NCBI RefSeq assembly: GCF_900114345.1
Contig: NZ_FOZJ01000003.1
Span: 868,001-932,000 of the forward strand
Direction of reading: 5' to 3'
Length of the DNA stretch: 64,000 bases
Source of the DNA: Microbacterium sp. cf046
GTDB taxonomy: Bacteria; Actinomycetota; Actinomycetes; Actinomycetales; Microbacteriaceae
The stretch's first letter is position 1; each line of letters opens with the position of its first letter. Position numbers and translations under genes: made by a program. The notes beneath the pieces were generated by a model that was given only the letters and a program-made list of their open reading frames with translations, searched no databases and was not told the DNA's origin. Below, in pieces: positions 50,589 through 59,747 of this stretch.

Positions 50589-52753
50589 GAGCTGGGACTC
50601 TTCTCGAGGATCCCGGCGATGCCCTTAATGGCGGGGTGGTGGAACGTGTCGTCGAAGACGCGGGTGGAGGCGCCTTCGCGGTCGAGGTAGGGGGAGGCGC
50701 CGCCGTCGATGAAGGGCCAGCCGGCGCCGAGGATGAGGCAGAGGTCGATGTCTTCGACTTCGGGGACGACGCCCTCGTCGAGCATGATCTTGATCTCCTG
50801 CGCGAGCCCGTCCTGCACACGCTGCAGGATCTCTGCCTCGCTCGCAGGCGCGGAGCCGAGGACGGCTTCGAGGGCTCCCGCAGCCGCAGCCGTCCATCCC
50901 GTGATGCGCCCGCCCTTGCCTTTCTCGACGACATCGGGGAGTTCGGCGAGCCGGTGGAGGTTCTCGTTCGTGTAGAACCGGTCGGGGAAGGCGTGCGCCA
51001 TCGTGTCCTGCACGTGGGCGGCGACCTTCCAGCCCACCAGGTCGATGAGCTGGAACGGGCTCATCGGCAGGCCGATGGGCGCGAACGCCTTCTCGACCGT
51101 GAGCAGCGGCGTCCCCTCGTACACGGCACGCGCCGCCTCACCCATCACCTTCGCGAGCAGCCGGTTCACCACGAATCCCGGCGCATCAGCCGTCAGCACC
51201 GCGTTCTTGCCGAGACCCTTCGCCACCACGAACGCTGTCGAGAGCGCGGCATCCGTCGTCAGCGGAGTCTTCACGATCTCGATCAGCGGCATCACCGCGG
51301 CCGGGTTGAAGAAATGGAACCCGACCAACCGCTCGGGGTGCACCAGCTTCTCACCGATCTCCTCCACCGACAGCGATGACGTGTTCGTGGCCAGGATCGC
51401 GTCCTCGGCGACGTGCTGCTCGATCTCACCGAACACCGCCTGCTTGACCCCGACCTCTTCGAACACGGCCTCGATCACGAAGTCGCAGTCCGCGTACAGG
51501 CTCTTGTCGGTCGTGCCCGTCACCAGCGCACGCAGCTTGTTGGCCGAGTCACCGTCCAGGCGACCCTTCGCCTCGAGCGCGTCGATCTCGTCATGGATGT
51601 ACGCGACACCCTTGTCGACGCGAGCCTGATCCAGATCGGTGATCAGCACCGGCACCTGCAGCTTCCGCACGAACAGCAACGCGAACTGACTCGCCATCAA
51701 CCCCGCCCCGATGATCCCGACCTTCGTCATCCGCTTCGCCAGCGCCTTGTCGGGGGCACCGACCGGACGCTTCGCCCGCTTCTGCACGAGATCGAACGCA
51801 TACATCGATGCCGAGAACTGATCACCCGTCACGAGGTCGGCAAGAACCTCATCCTCACGCTCAAACCCCTCCTCCTTCGAGCCGCTCCTCGCTTTGTCGA
51901 GCAACTCGAGCGCCGCATACGGCGAGGTCGGGCTCACTCCCACCCGCGAATTCACCCACTCCTTGGTGGTGGCAACAGCCGCCGACCAATCGGATGCGTC
52001 GAGCGCAGGGGTTGCTGATCGCCTGGCCGTCACGCTGCGGTCGTCGTCCAGCACCCCGTCCGCCCAGCGCAGGGAGTCTTCGAGGAAGTTGACGGCACCG
52101 ACGACGGTGTCGACGATCCCGTAGTCGAAAGCCTGACTCGGCGAGAGCAGGCGGTTCTGCCGCAGGGGGTTGACGACGATGATCTCGAGCGCGTTGTGGA
52201 TGCCGATCAGGTTCGGCAGCAGATACGCGCCACCCCAACCCGGGACCAGGCCGAGCGAGACCTCCGGGAGGCCGATCGCTCGGGCGGAGGCGTCGATGGT
52301 CCGGTAGGCGGCGTGAAGGGCGAGCTCGAGCCCGCCCCCGAGCGCGAGCCCGTTGATGAAGGCGAACGAGGGCACGCCGAGCTCGGAGAGCGTGCCGAGC
52401 ACATGGTGTCCGAGCTGGCCGACCAGCAGGGCCTGAGCTCCGGACGACAGCCCGCGCAGCTGGGAGAGGTCGGCGCCGGCGGCGAGGATGTACTGCTTGC
52501 CGGTGATGCCCACGGCCTGGATCTCGCCTGCCGCCGCGCGGGCCCTCAGTGCGTCGAGGGTCGCGCCGAGTTCGGTGAGCGTCGTCGGCCCGAGGGTGTT
52601 CGGGCGGGTGTGGTCACGGCCGTTGTCGAGCGTGATGAGCGCGAGCACCTTGCCGGAGGGAAGACGGATGTCGCGCACGGGGGAGTGCGTGACCACTTCG
52701 TCGTCGGTGAGGGCGTCGAGCGGGGAGAAGTCGATCTCGGAGTAGTTCGTCAT
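50585..52753 (-). CDS. Enoyl-CoA hydratase/3-hydroxyacyl-CoA dehydrogenase fusion (FadB/FadJ-like)
   Basis: A 722-residue bifunctional beta-oxidation enzyme. The N-terminal crotonase domain (~25-230) has NGLALGGGLELALH as oxyanion region, and both catalytic Glu positions appear present (IGLPEVSLG, NALEII). The HAD domain (~340-620) has VGIIGAGLMASQ as NAD motif and VGFHFFNP with the catalytic His. A C-terminal HAD repeat follows. It hydrates and oxidises acyl-CoA intermediates. It lies 14 bp from the thiolase gene in one operon. Confidence 0.94.
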   Translation of the reverse strand: MTNYSEIDFSPLDALTDDEVVTHSPVRDIRLPSGKVLALITLDNGRDHTRPNTLGPTTLTELGATLDALRARAAAGEIQAVGITGKQYILAAGADLSQLRGLSSGAQALLVGQLGHHVLGTLSELGVPSFAFINGLALGGGLELALHAAYRTIDASARAIGLPEVSLGLVPGWGGAYLLPNLIGIHNALEIIVVNPLRQNRLLSPSQAFDYGIVDTVVGAVNFLEDSLRWADGVLDDDRSVTARRSATPALDASDWSAAVATTKEWVNSRVGVSPTSPYAALELLDKARSGSKEEGFEREDEVLADLVTGDQFSASMYAFDLVQKRAKRPVGAPDKALAKRMTKVGIIGAGLMASQFALLFVRKLQVPVLITDLDQARVDKGVAYIHDEIDALEAKGRLDGDSANKLRALVTGTTDKSLYADCDFVIEAVFEEVGVKQAVFGEIEQHVAEDAILATNTSSLSVEEIGEKLVHPERLVGFHFFNPAAVMPLIEIVKTPLTTDAALSTAFVVAKGLGKNAVLTADAPGFVVNRLLAKVMGEAARAVYEGTPLLTVEKAFAPIGLPMSPFQLIDLVGWKVAAHVQDTMAHAFPDRFYTNENLHRLAELPDVVEKGKGGRITGWTAAAAGALEAVLGSAPASEAEILQRVQDGLAQEIKIMLDEGVVPEVEDIDLCLILGAGWPFIDGGASPYLDREGASTRVFDDTFHHPAIKGIAGILEKSPSS

Positions 52754-52767
52754 TCGTCAGTGTCCTC

Positions 52768-53970
52768 TTACTCGTGCTTTCCGTCGTAGTGCGGGTTCTC
52801 CCAGATGACCGAACCACCCTGCCCCAGGCCGACGCACATCGCGGTCAGGCCGTAGCGGACGTCGGGGCGTTCGGCGAACTGCGCCGCGAGCTGGATCATG
52901 AGCCGCACCCCGGATGCGGCGAGGGGATGGCCGAACGCGATCGCGCCACCCCATTGGTTGACGCGTGGGTCGTCGTCGGCGATGCCGAAGTGATCCAGGA
53001 GCGAGATGACCTGGATCGCGAACGCCTCGTTCAGCTCGAACAGCCCGATGTCATCGATCGTGAGACCGGCCTTGCGGAGCGCTCTCTCGGTCGAGGGGAT
53101 CGGTCCGATGCCCATGATCTCGGGCTGCACCCCCGCGAACGCGAACGAGACGAGACGCATCTTCGGGGCGAGCCCGAACTCCTTCACCGCGCCGCCACTG
53201 GCCAGCAGCGACATCGTCGCACCATCGGTCAGTGGAGACGACGTCCCGGCCGTGACACGACCGTGCGGGCGGAACGGAGTCTTCAGCGCCGCGAGGTCGG
53301 CCATCGTGGTCTGCGGGCGGCGACCCTCATCCTCGGTCGCCAGACCCCACGCACCGTCGGCACCCTTGATCGCGACCGGGACGAGGTCGGGCTGGATCTT
53401 GCCCGCGTCGTAGGCTGCCTGCACCTTCTGCTGCGACAGCATCCCGTAGCGATCCGACCGCTCCTTCGTCAGGTGCGGGAACCGGTCGAAGATCCGCTCC
53501 GCCGTGACACCCATGTTCAACGCCCCCGGGTCGACCATCCGCTCCGCCACGAAGCGAGGGTTCGGGTCGGCGTTGCCGCCGATGGGGTGGTGTCCCATGT
53601 GCTCGACGCCACCCGCGAGGGCGAGGTCGTACATGCCGACCCCGATCGAGCCGGCCATCGTCGTCACGCTCGTCATCGCGCCCGCACACATCCGCTCGAT
53701 CGCGAACCCCGGCACCGACTGCGGCAAACCCGCGAGGATCGCCACCGAACGACCGAGAGTCAAACCCTGATCACCCGTCTGCGACGTCGCCGCGATCGCC
53801 ACATCATCGATGCGATCCGTGGGAACCTGCGGGTTCCGCTCGATCAGCCCGATGGTCGCCTTCACGGCGAGATCATCGGCACGGGTACTCCAATACTGAC
53901 CCTTCTCGCCGGCACGCCCGAACGGGCTACGCACACCATCGACGAAGAAGACCTCATTCAGTTGTGCCAC
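52768..53970 (-). CDS. Acetyl-CoA acyltransferase (thiolase)
   Basis: A 400-residue type-I thiolase. The nucleophilic Cys is in ERMCAGAMTSV (~93). Other motifs are NEAFAIQ, GGAIAFGHPLAASG (His) and MCVGLGQGGS (second Cys). It cleaves 3-ketoacyl-CoA. The start is GTG 53970 (MAQLNEVFF), with AGGGAG 5 bp upstream; upstream in-frame extensions run into the operator region. First gene of the thiolase-FadJ-MBL operon, about 55 bp from operator f. Confidence 0.95.
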   Translation of the reverse strand: MAQLNEVFFVDGVRSPFGRAGEKGQYWSTRADDLAVKATIGLIERNPQVPTDRIDDVAIAATSQTGDQGLTLGRSVAILAGLPQSVPGFAIERMCAGAMTSVTTMAGSIGVGMYDLALAGGVEHMGHHPIGGNADPNPRFVAERMVDPGALNMGVTAERIFDRFPHLTKERSDRYGMLSQQKVQAAYDAGKIQPDLVPVAIKGADGAWGLATEDEGRRPQTTMADLAALKTPFRPHGRVTAGTSSPLTDGATMSLLASGGAVKEFGLAPKMRLVSFAFAGVQPEIMGIGPIPSTERALRKAGLTIDDIGLFELNEAFAIQVISLLDHFGIADDDPRVNQWGGAIAFGHPLAASGVRLMIQLAAQFAERPDVRYGLTAMCVGLGQGGSVIWENPHYDGKHE

Positions 53971-54024
53971 GCGAACTCCCTTGTCACGAGCCGGACCGAA
54001 GGATCCTTGCTCCACGGTTGCGGC

Positions 54025-54062
54025 GGTTCGTAAATACGCTAACATGTTCAGCAATGCGAATG
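54025..54062. promoter_or_regulatory. Paired palindromic operator (site f)
   Basis: GGTTCGTAAATACGCTAA at 54025-54042 and TGTTCAGCAATGCGAATG at 54045-54062 form a pair with 20-bp spacing. They lie between the divergent thiolase operon (53970) and the maleylacetate-reductase-like operon (54111), so one site could control most of the beta-oxidation genes. Confidence 0.75.
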
Positions 54063-54110
54063 CAGCATCAAAGATTTCCGGCTGCACCTTGAAGACGAGG
54101 GAGATCGACA

Positions 54111-55280
54111 GTGACGTTCGAGTTCGTGTGCCATGCGACACCCTCGATGCGCTCCGTGTGGGGTCCCGGCGCTCTCGGGCAGATCGCCGTCGAACTCGAC
54201 CGTGTCCGCGCCGAGAGCGTCGTGCTGGTGTGCGGTCGGTCGATGTCGGCCGATGACGCCACCATGTCGTCGGTTCGCGAGGCACTGGGCACGCGTCTTG
54301 CCGGTGTCTTCTCCGCTGCTCGCGAGCACAGTCCCGTGACGAGCGTCGAAGAGGCGGCTCGCGTGATCGAAGACGCCTCGGCCGACGCGGTCATTGCGCT
54401 CGGGGGCGGGTCCGCCATCGTCACGGCACGGGCGGCATCCATCCTTGTCGCCGAAGCGGTGCCGGTTCGCGAGCTCGCGACGACCCGCGGGGCCGACGGG
54501 CGACTCGTGAGCCCGCGGCTCGCGGCACCCAAGCTCCCGCAGTTCATCCTGGCGACGACCCCCACGACCGCGTACGCGAAGGCCGGCGCCGCGGTGCGTG
54601 ACACCGAGACCGGGGAACGGCTCGCACTGTTCGATCCGAAGGCCCGCGCGAGCGTCGTGATCTTCGATGAGCGTCTGGCCGAGACGGCACCGTCGGCGCT
54701 CGTCGTCTCGGCGAGCCTCAACGCGCTCTCGATGTCGGTCGACGGCGTCCAGTCGGCTCGAAGCGATCCGCTGGCCGAGGCCTACTTCGCTCAGGCGATC
54801 CGCGAGATCGTCACGACGCTGCCCTGCATAGTCGCCGGTGATGAGGGGGATACCGGCTCGTCCCGCGTTCGCCTCATGATCGCCGCCCTCATGGCAGGTC
54901 ACGCGAGCGACTTCGTCGGCACCGGCATCTCGCAGCCGCTCTCGCACGCGATCGGCCCCGTGTCGACGACCTCGAACGGGAACGTCGAGGCGCTGCTGCT
55001 CCCGCACGTCGCCCGATTCAACATGGACGTCACGTCCGGGCAGCTCGCGAAGGTCGGCGGTGTCGTTTCGCGCGAGCGCGTCTCGGCGCATGACGTGCCG
55101 GGCCTCTTGGAGGCATTCCTCGCCGACATCGATGCGCCGACGACGCTTCGCGAGATCGGGATCGAGAAGGCGGACTTCCCAACGATCATCGCGCACGCCC
55201 ACGATGACTGGTCGCTCACACGAGTGCCCAAGCCCATCGACGCCGACGGCTTGCGCGCATTGCTCGAGGAGGCGTGGTGA
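54111..55280 (+). CDS. Iron-alcohol-dehydrogenase-fold, maleylacetate-reductase-like protein
   Basis: A 389-residue group III dehydrogenase fold. The nucleotide site is DAVIALGGGSAIVTARA and the TTPTTAYAKAG segment follows. Where metal-dependent members read DALxHAxE, this one reads NALSMSVDG, so the Asp and the first His are replaced. Later His are present in MAGHASDFVGTG and SHAIG. The Asn is shared with maleylacetate reductases, which supports a 2-oxo/enol reductase role. First gene of a plus-strand operon running to the IclR gene. Confidence 0.82.
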   Translation: MTFEFVCHATPSMRSVWGPGALGQIAVELDRVRAESVVLVCGRSMSADDATMSSVREALGTRLAGVFSAAREHSPVTSVEEAARVIEDASADAVIALGGGSAIVTARAASILVAEAVPVRELATTRGADGRLVSPRLAAPKLPQFILATTPTTAYAKAGAAVRDTETGERLALFDPKARASVVIFDERLAETAPSALVVSASLNALSMSVDGVQSARSDPLAEAYFAQAIREIVTTLPCIVAGDEGDTGSSRVRLMIAALMAGHASDFVGTGISQPLSHAIGPVSTTSNGNVEALLLPHVARFNMDVTSGQLAKVGGVVSRERVSAHDVPGLLEAFLADIDAPTTLREIGIEKADFPTIIAHAHDDWSLTRVPKPIDADGLRALLEEAW

Positions 55281-55416
55281 TCGAGGAATCGGCCTTCCGG
55301 CCCGACAGCCCGCGAAGCGACTCCGGTAGCGTCCGCAAGAGACGCTCCCACCGCCGACGGGCCGACATCTTCGTCACACCATTTCATGACTGCACGACTA
55401 CAGAAGGAAAGGTCCG

Positions 55417-56901
55417 ATGACACTGACGATTGACCGACTGCTCACAAACGCCAGCGAGCACGTCGCCACGATGGATCTGGTGATCGGCGGCATCTGGGTG
55501 GCGGCCTCCGATGGCGGGACATTCCCCACCTTCGATCCGGGTACTGGAGAAGTGATCGCTCACGTCGCTCGCGCGACATCCGATGATGTGGATGCCGCCG
55601 TCGCGGCAGCACGCGAATCGTTCGACAAGTCCCGATGGATGGGCTTGTCCAACGCTCAGCGGGGGGCGATCCTCTGGCGTGCCGCAGACGCCCTCAGCGC
55701 CCGCGCCGACGAACTCGGCATCCTCGAGAGCCGCAACATGGGGATCCCCGTGCCCCAAGCGCGGACCATGGTGCTCGAGGCCGCGGCGCAGTTCCGCTAC
55801 TACGCGGGCTGGGCAGACAAGATCCAGGGCAGGACGATCGATCTCGGCGGAGCGGATCGCCGGATCCAGGGCTACACGCTGCGCGAGCCGATCGGCGTCG
55901 CTGCCCTCATCGTCCCGTGGAACGCACCGCTCATCTCTGCGGCGAAGAAGCTGGCGCCGGCACTGGCCGCCGGCTGCTCGTGCATCCTCAAGCCCGCGCG
56001 CGAGACTCCACTCACGGCGCTTGTGCTCGGGCAGATCCTGATGGAGGCCGGTGTTCCGAGCGGCGTCGTGAACGTCGTCACCGGATACGGCGAGACGGTG
56101 GGCCAAGGACTGGCCGAACACCCCGATGTCGACACCGTGGCCTTCACCGGCTCGACCGAGGTCGGTCGCACGATCGTGCATGCCGCGACCGGGAACATGA
56201 AGAAGCTCTCGCTCGAGCTGGGCGGCAAGTCGCCGGTCATCGTGATGGGCGACGCTGATCTCGACGCTGTCATCCCTGGCGTGGCCGGTGCGGTGTTCTG
56301 GAACACCGGTCAGGTCTGCGCGGCAGGAACCCGGCTCTTCGTGCACGACAGCGTCTACGACGAGGTCGTCGAGGGCGTCGCCCGACAGGGCCGGGCTCTC
56401 GCTGTCGGCTATGGCGGAGACGAAGGAGTCGACATCGGACCCCTCATCTCGCAGAAGCAGCTGGACCGCGTGTCCGGCTACATAGCGAGCGGCCGCAGCG
56501 ATGGAGCCACCGTCGTTAGCGGTGGGAACCGAATCGGCGATCGAGGCTACTTCTTCGAACCGACGGTGCTGGCCAACGTAGACCAGAGCATGGCCGTCAT
56601 GCGCGAAGAGATCTTCGGCCCCGTGCTGGGCGTCATGAGATTCTCCGACGTCGATGAAGCGGTCGCCCTCGCGAACGACTCGTCGTACGGTCTCGCCTCA
56701 AGCGTATGGAGCCGCGACGGCGCGGTCGCACATTCGATAGCGCGGCGCCTGCGCGCGGGCCGAGTGGGAATCAACGTCCACCGCGCCGGCGGCGTGTACA
56801 TGCCCGCCGGTGGGTACCGCCAGTCGGGCTGGGGGCGCGAGAGCGGCGAAGAGGCCCTCGCCAACTACCTCGAGACCAAGTCCGTGGTGGCCACGCTCTG
56901 A
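55417..56901 (+). CDS. Aldehyde dehydrogenase (NAD(P)+-dependent)
   Basis: A 494-residue ALDH of normal length. N169-type Asn is in LIVPWNAPLI, FTGSTEVGRTI is the nucleotide site, catalytic Glu is in LELGGKSPVIV and the nucleophilic Cys in GQVCAAGTRLF. A GMSVM-like end (GVYMPAGGYRQSGWGRESG) is typical of the family. It oxidises an aldehyde to the acid that the CoA ligase would activate. AGAAGGAAAGG lies upstream of the ATG. The gap 55281-55416 holds no gene. Confidence 0.95.
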   Translation: MTLTIDRLLTNASEHVATMDLVIGGIWVAASDGGTFPTFDPGTGEVIAHVARATSDDVDAAVAAARESFDKSRWMGLSNAQRGAILWRAADALSARADELGILESRNMGIPVPQARTMVLEAAAQFRYYAGWADKIQGRTIDLGGADRRIQGYTLREPIGVAALIVPWNAPLISAAKKLAPALAAGCSCILKPARETPLTALVLGQILMEAGVPSGVVNVVTGYGETVGQGLAEHPDVDTVAFTGSTEVGRTIVHAATGNMKKLSLELGGKSPVIVMGDADLDAVIPGVAGAVFWNTGQVCAAGTRLFVHDSVYDEVVEGVARQGRALAVGYGGDEGVDIGPLISQKQLDRVSGYIASGRSDGATVVSGGNRIGDRGYFFEPTVLANVDQSMAVMREEIFGPVLGVMRFSDVDEAVALANDSSYGLASSVWSRDGAVAHSIARRLRAGRVGINVHRAGGVYMPAGGYRQSGWGRESGEEALANYLETKSVVATL

Positions 56902-56970
56902 CACGAGCCGAGACGAGCCTCGGCCGCCCGCCCGAACACGCACCATCACCTGAGAATGAATGAGGAACAC

Positions 56971-58143
56971 ATGCCTTCGAAAGAAAAGGTCGACGCCGGG
57001 ATCACCTCCGAACTCGCCCGAGCAAGTTTCACCGACGAGATGCTTGCCGAGATGAATGCCCTCACAGGCACCGAACTGCGCACGGCGTCGTCAGTCAACA
57101 ACGAGTACGCCACTCGCCTGGCGATCTTGCGGTTCGCAGAAGGAATTGGAGACGACAATCCGCTGTGGACCGACGAGGAGTACGCCGAGTCCACCAGCTA
57201 CGGCGGTATCATCGCGCCCCCGAGCTTCATCTTCTGCTGCCTCGGGTCGGTACAGGTCGGCTGGCGCGGGCTGGGAGGCTTCCACGCCGAGACGAACATC
57301 ACGTTCCACGGTCCGATCCGCGTCGGCGACAAGATCACGGCGCGTGTGTTCTTCGACGGCTTCGACGGTCCGACCGAGAGCAGCTTCGGCGGCCGGCGCA
57401 TCAAGGACTATCTGCGTCAGGAGTACCGCAACCAGGACGATGAGCTCGTCGCGACCTTCATCTGTTCGCGCATGCGATTCGAACGCGGCGAGATGCAGGA
57501 GCGCAACGCATCCCGGGCGATCGAGTTGCCGCATCCGTGGACACCCGAGCAGCTCGTCGCGATCGAAGAGGACATCCTCGCGGAGGAGCCCCGGGGCGCC
57601 GAGCCGCGGTACTGGGACGATGTGCAGGTCGGCGATGAGCTGGACGTCATCACCAAGGGACCGATCGGCCTGACGGATGAGATCGCGTTCGTCGCCGCCG
57701 GCGCCGCGCCCATTCCGCGACTCGCCGCGCACTCGGTGGCGCTGCGCCGCTACCGCAAGCACCCGAAGTGGGCATACCGCGACCCGAACACGTTCGCGCT
57801 CGAACCCGTGTACTCCGTCCACTACAGCGACTATGCGGCCCGCCTCCAGGGCGCGCAGATGGCGTACGACGTCGGCATCCAGCGCACATGCTGGGGGATC
57901 CATGCGATCACCAACTGGATGGGCGACGACGGCTTCGTCAAATCGATCCACGGGCAGTACCGCTCGCACGTGTACCTGTCGGACGTCGTCCGTCTGGGTG
58001 GGCGGGTGATTGCCAAGCACATCGACGATGACGGCGATGCCGTCGTCGAGCTCGAGACGTGGGCCTGGAATCAGCGCGAGCAGAACGTCATGCCCGGGAG
58101 CGCGGTCGTCCGCCTTCCCCGGAAGCAGCGGCCCGACGCATGA
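56971..58143 (+). CDS. MaoC/FAS1-like double-hotdog acyl dehydratase
   Basis: A 390-residue protein with two hotdog halves. The first (~30-180) has WTDEEYAESTSYGGIIAPPSF, the second (~205-385) has WDDVQVGDELDVI. Other landmarks are ITFHGPIRVGDKIT and LSDVVRLGGRVI. Such (R)-specific hydratases or dehydratases add water to enoyl-CoA or related thioesters. ATG 56971 is preferred (GAGGAA upstream); ATG 56956 gives five extra residues. Its stop overlaps the ligase start (ATGA). Confidence 0.8.
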   Translation: MPSKEKVDAGITSELARASFTDEMLAEMNALTGTELRTASSVNNEYATRLAILRFAEGIGDDNPLWTDEEYAESTSYGGIIAPPSFIFCCLGSVQVGWRGLGGFHAETNITFHGPIRVGDKITARVFFDGFDGPTESSFGGRRIKDYLRQEYRNQDDELVATFICSRMRFERGEMQERNASRAIELPHPWTPEQLVAIEEDILAEEPRGAEPRYWDDVQVGDELDVITKGPIGLTDEIAFVAAGAAPIPRLAAHSVALRRYRKHPKWAYRDPNTFALEPVYSVHYSDYAARLQGAQMAYDVGIQRTCWGIHAITNWMGDDGFVKSIHGQYRSHVYLSDVVRLGGRVIAKHIDDDGDAVVELETWAWNQREQNVMPGSAVVRLPRKQRPDA

Positions 58144-59747
58144 CCGGCGCGCTGACCCTCCCTCAATGGGGCACAGAGATCATCGAGGAGCCGGCCGGTG
58201 AGTCAAGCTTCCGGATGTACGCCGAGCGGCCGCGACATCTCGAGTCGCTCCTCGACCTTGCCGCCCGGTGGGGGGACCGCCCCCACATCGTCCAAGGCGA
58301 TCGGGTCATCACCTTCGCCGATCTGCATAGGAATGCCAAGCGCGCCGCGGTGCATCTGAGAAGCCGAGGTGCCGCGCCCGGCGACCGTGTGTTCCTGCTC
58401 GGGTGGAACTCGCCGGAGTGGATCGTGAACTACTGGGCGATCACGCTCGTGGGCGCGGTTCCGGTGCTCGCCAACGCATGGTGGAGCGCTGCCGAGCTGG
58501 ACTACGCGCTGACCTCGCTCGATCCGGCGCTGGTCGTCGTGCACCCGCGCATCACCTCGCCGAGCCTCGACCGGTTCCCGCACGCGGACTGGGCAGGTGG
58601 GTTCTCCGAAGGAGAGACGCCCGCCGTCGCCGACGGCTCTTCGGACCGGGAGCCCGCCGAGGGCGATCCGTGCGTCGTGATCTTCACCTCCGGAACGGAG
58701 GGGCAGCCGAAGGCGGTCGAACTGTCGCACCGATCGCTGCTCTCGGGGCTCCAGATGCTCTTGCACATCACGAAGCGCCTGCCGCATCAGGTCAGCGATG
58801 AGGACGGCGAGCCGGCGCTCCACACTGGACCCATGTTCCACATCGGCGGAGTGCAGACTCTGCTACGCTCCGTCGTCGTAGGTGACACGCTGGTCATGCC
58901 GGCGGGACGCTTCGACGCGGGCGAGGCGCTGCGCCTCATCGAGGAGTGGCGAGTGCGACGGTGGAGCGCGGTGCCCACGATGGTGACGCGTCTTCTCGAG
59001 CATCCCGATGTCCAGGTGCGCGACGTCACGTCGTTGCGTGCGGTGACCGTGGGCGGCGCTCCCGTCACGGCGGAATTCCTCGAGCGACTGCGCGGCGGCC
59101 TGCCGGGCGTCAACCCCCGCGTCGCAACCGGTTACGGGCTCACCGAGAACGGCGGCCAGGCCGTCGCCGCGTCGGGCAACGACACGGTCCTTCGTCCCGG
59201 CACCACCGGCCGTGCCCTGCCGTGCGTCGAGATCTCGATTCGCAAGCGTGGAGCAGGCGAAGACGGCGAGATCCTGGTGCGCAGCCCCACGCAGATGACG
59301 CGCTACATCGCCTCGGCATCAACGAGCCCCATCGATGCCGCCGGCTGGCTGCACACCGGAGATCTCGGCACGATCGACTTGGAGGGCTACCTCTGGATTA
59401 CCGGTCGCTCGAAGGACATGATCATCCGCGGCGGCGAGAACATCGCCCCGGCTGCCGTCGAAGAGGCGCTCGTCGCTCAGGACGGCGTCAAAGAGGCGGT
59501 CGTGTTCGGAGTGCCAGATGCCGAGTTCGGCGAGGAGGTTGCCGCAGTGATCGTCGCACCGGCCGGAATCGACACCGCGCAGCTGCAGTCGGACCTCCGG
59601 GGAGTGATCGCGTCATTCTCGATCCCCACACGCTGGGAAATCCGCTCCGAGCCGCTCGAGACGAACCACGCGGGCAAGGTCGACAAGCCTCTCATCGTGC
59701 GCACTGTCCGTGAGCGGCTCGAGCAAGAAAAGTCGGTGACCCGATGA
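58140..59747 (+). CDS. Acyl-CoA synthetase (AMP-forming)
   Basis: A 535-residue ANL-superfamily ligase. The P-loop-like motif is VIFTSGTEGQPKAVELSH, with GYGLTENGG (A5), LHTGDLG (A7), GRSKDMIIRGGENIAP (A8) and the catalytic Lys in NHAGKVDKP (A10). It activates a carboxylic acid to the CoA thioester. It overlaps both neighbours by 4 bp, so hydratase, ligase and crotonase are translationally coupled. Confidence 0.95.
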   Translation: MTGALTLPQWGTEIIEEPAGESSFRMYAERPRHLESLLDLAARWGDRPHIVQGDRVITFADLHRNAKRAAVHLRSRGAAPGDRVFLLGWNSPEWIVNYWAITLVGAVPVLANAWWSAAELDYALTSLDPALVVVHPRITSPSLDRFPHADWAGGFSEGETPAVADGSSDREPAEGDPCVVIFTSGTEGQPKAVELSHRSLLSGLQMLLHITKRLPHQVSDEDGEPALHTGPMFHIGGVQTLLRSVVVGDTLVMPAGRFDAGEALRLIEEWRVRRWSAVPTMVTRLLEHPDVQVRDVTSLRAVTVGGAPVTAEFLERLRGGLPGVNPRVATGYGLTENGGQAVAASGNDTVLRPGTTGRALPCVEISIRKRGAGEDGEILVRSPTQMTRYIASASTSPIDAAGWLHTGDLGTIDLEGYLWITGRSKDMIIRGGENIAPAAVEEALVAQDGVKEAVVFGVPDAEFGEEVAAVIVAPAGIDTAQLQSDLRGVIASFSIPTRWEIRSEPLETNHAGKVDKPLIVRTVRERLEQEKSVTR

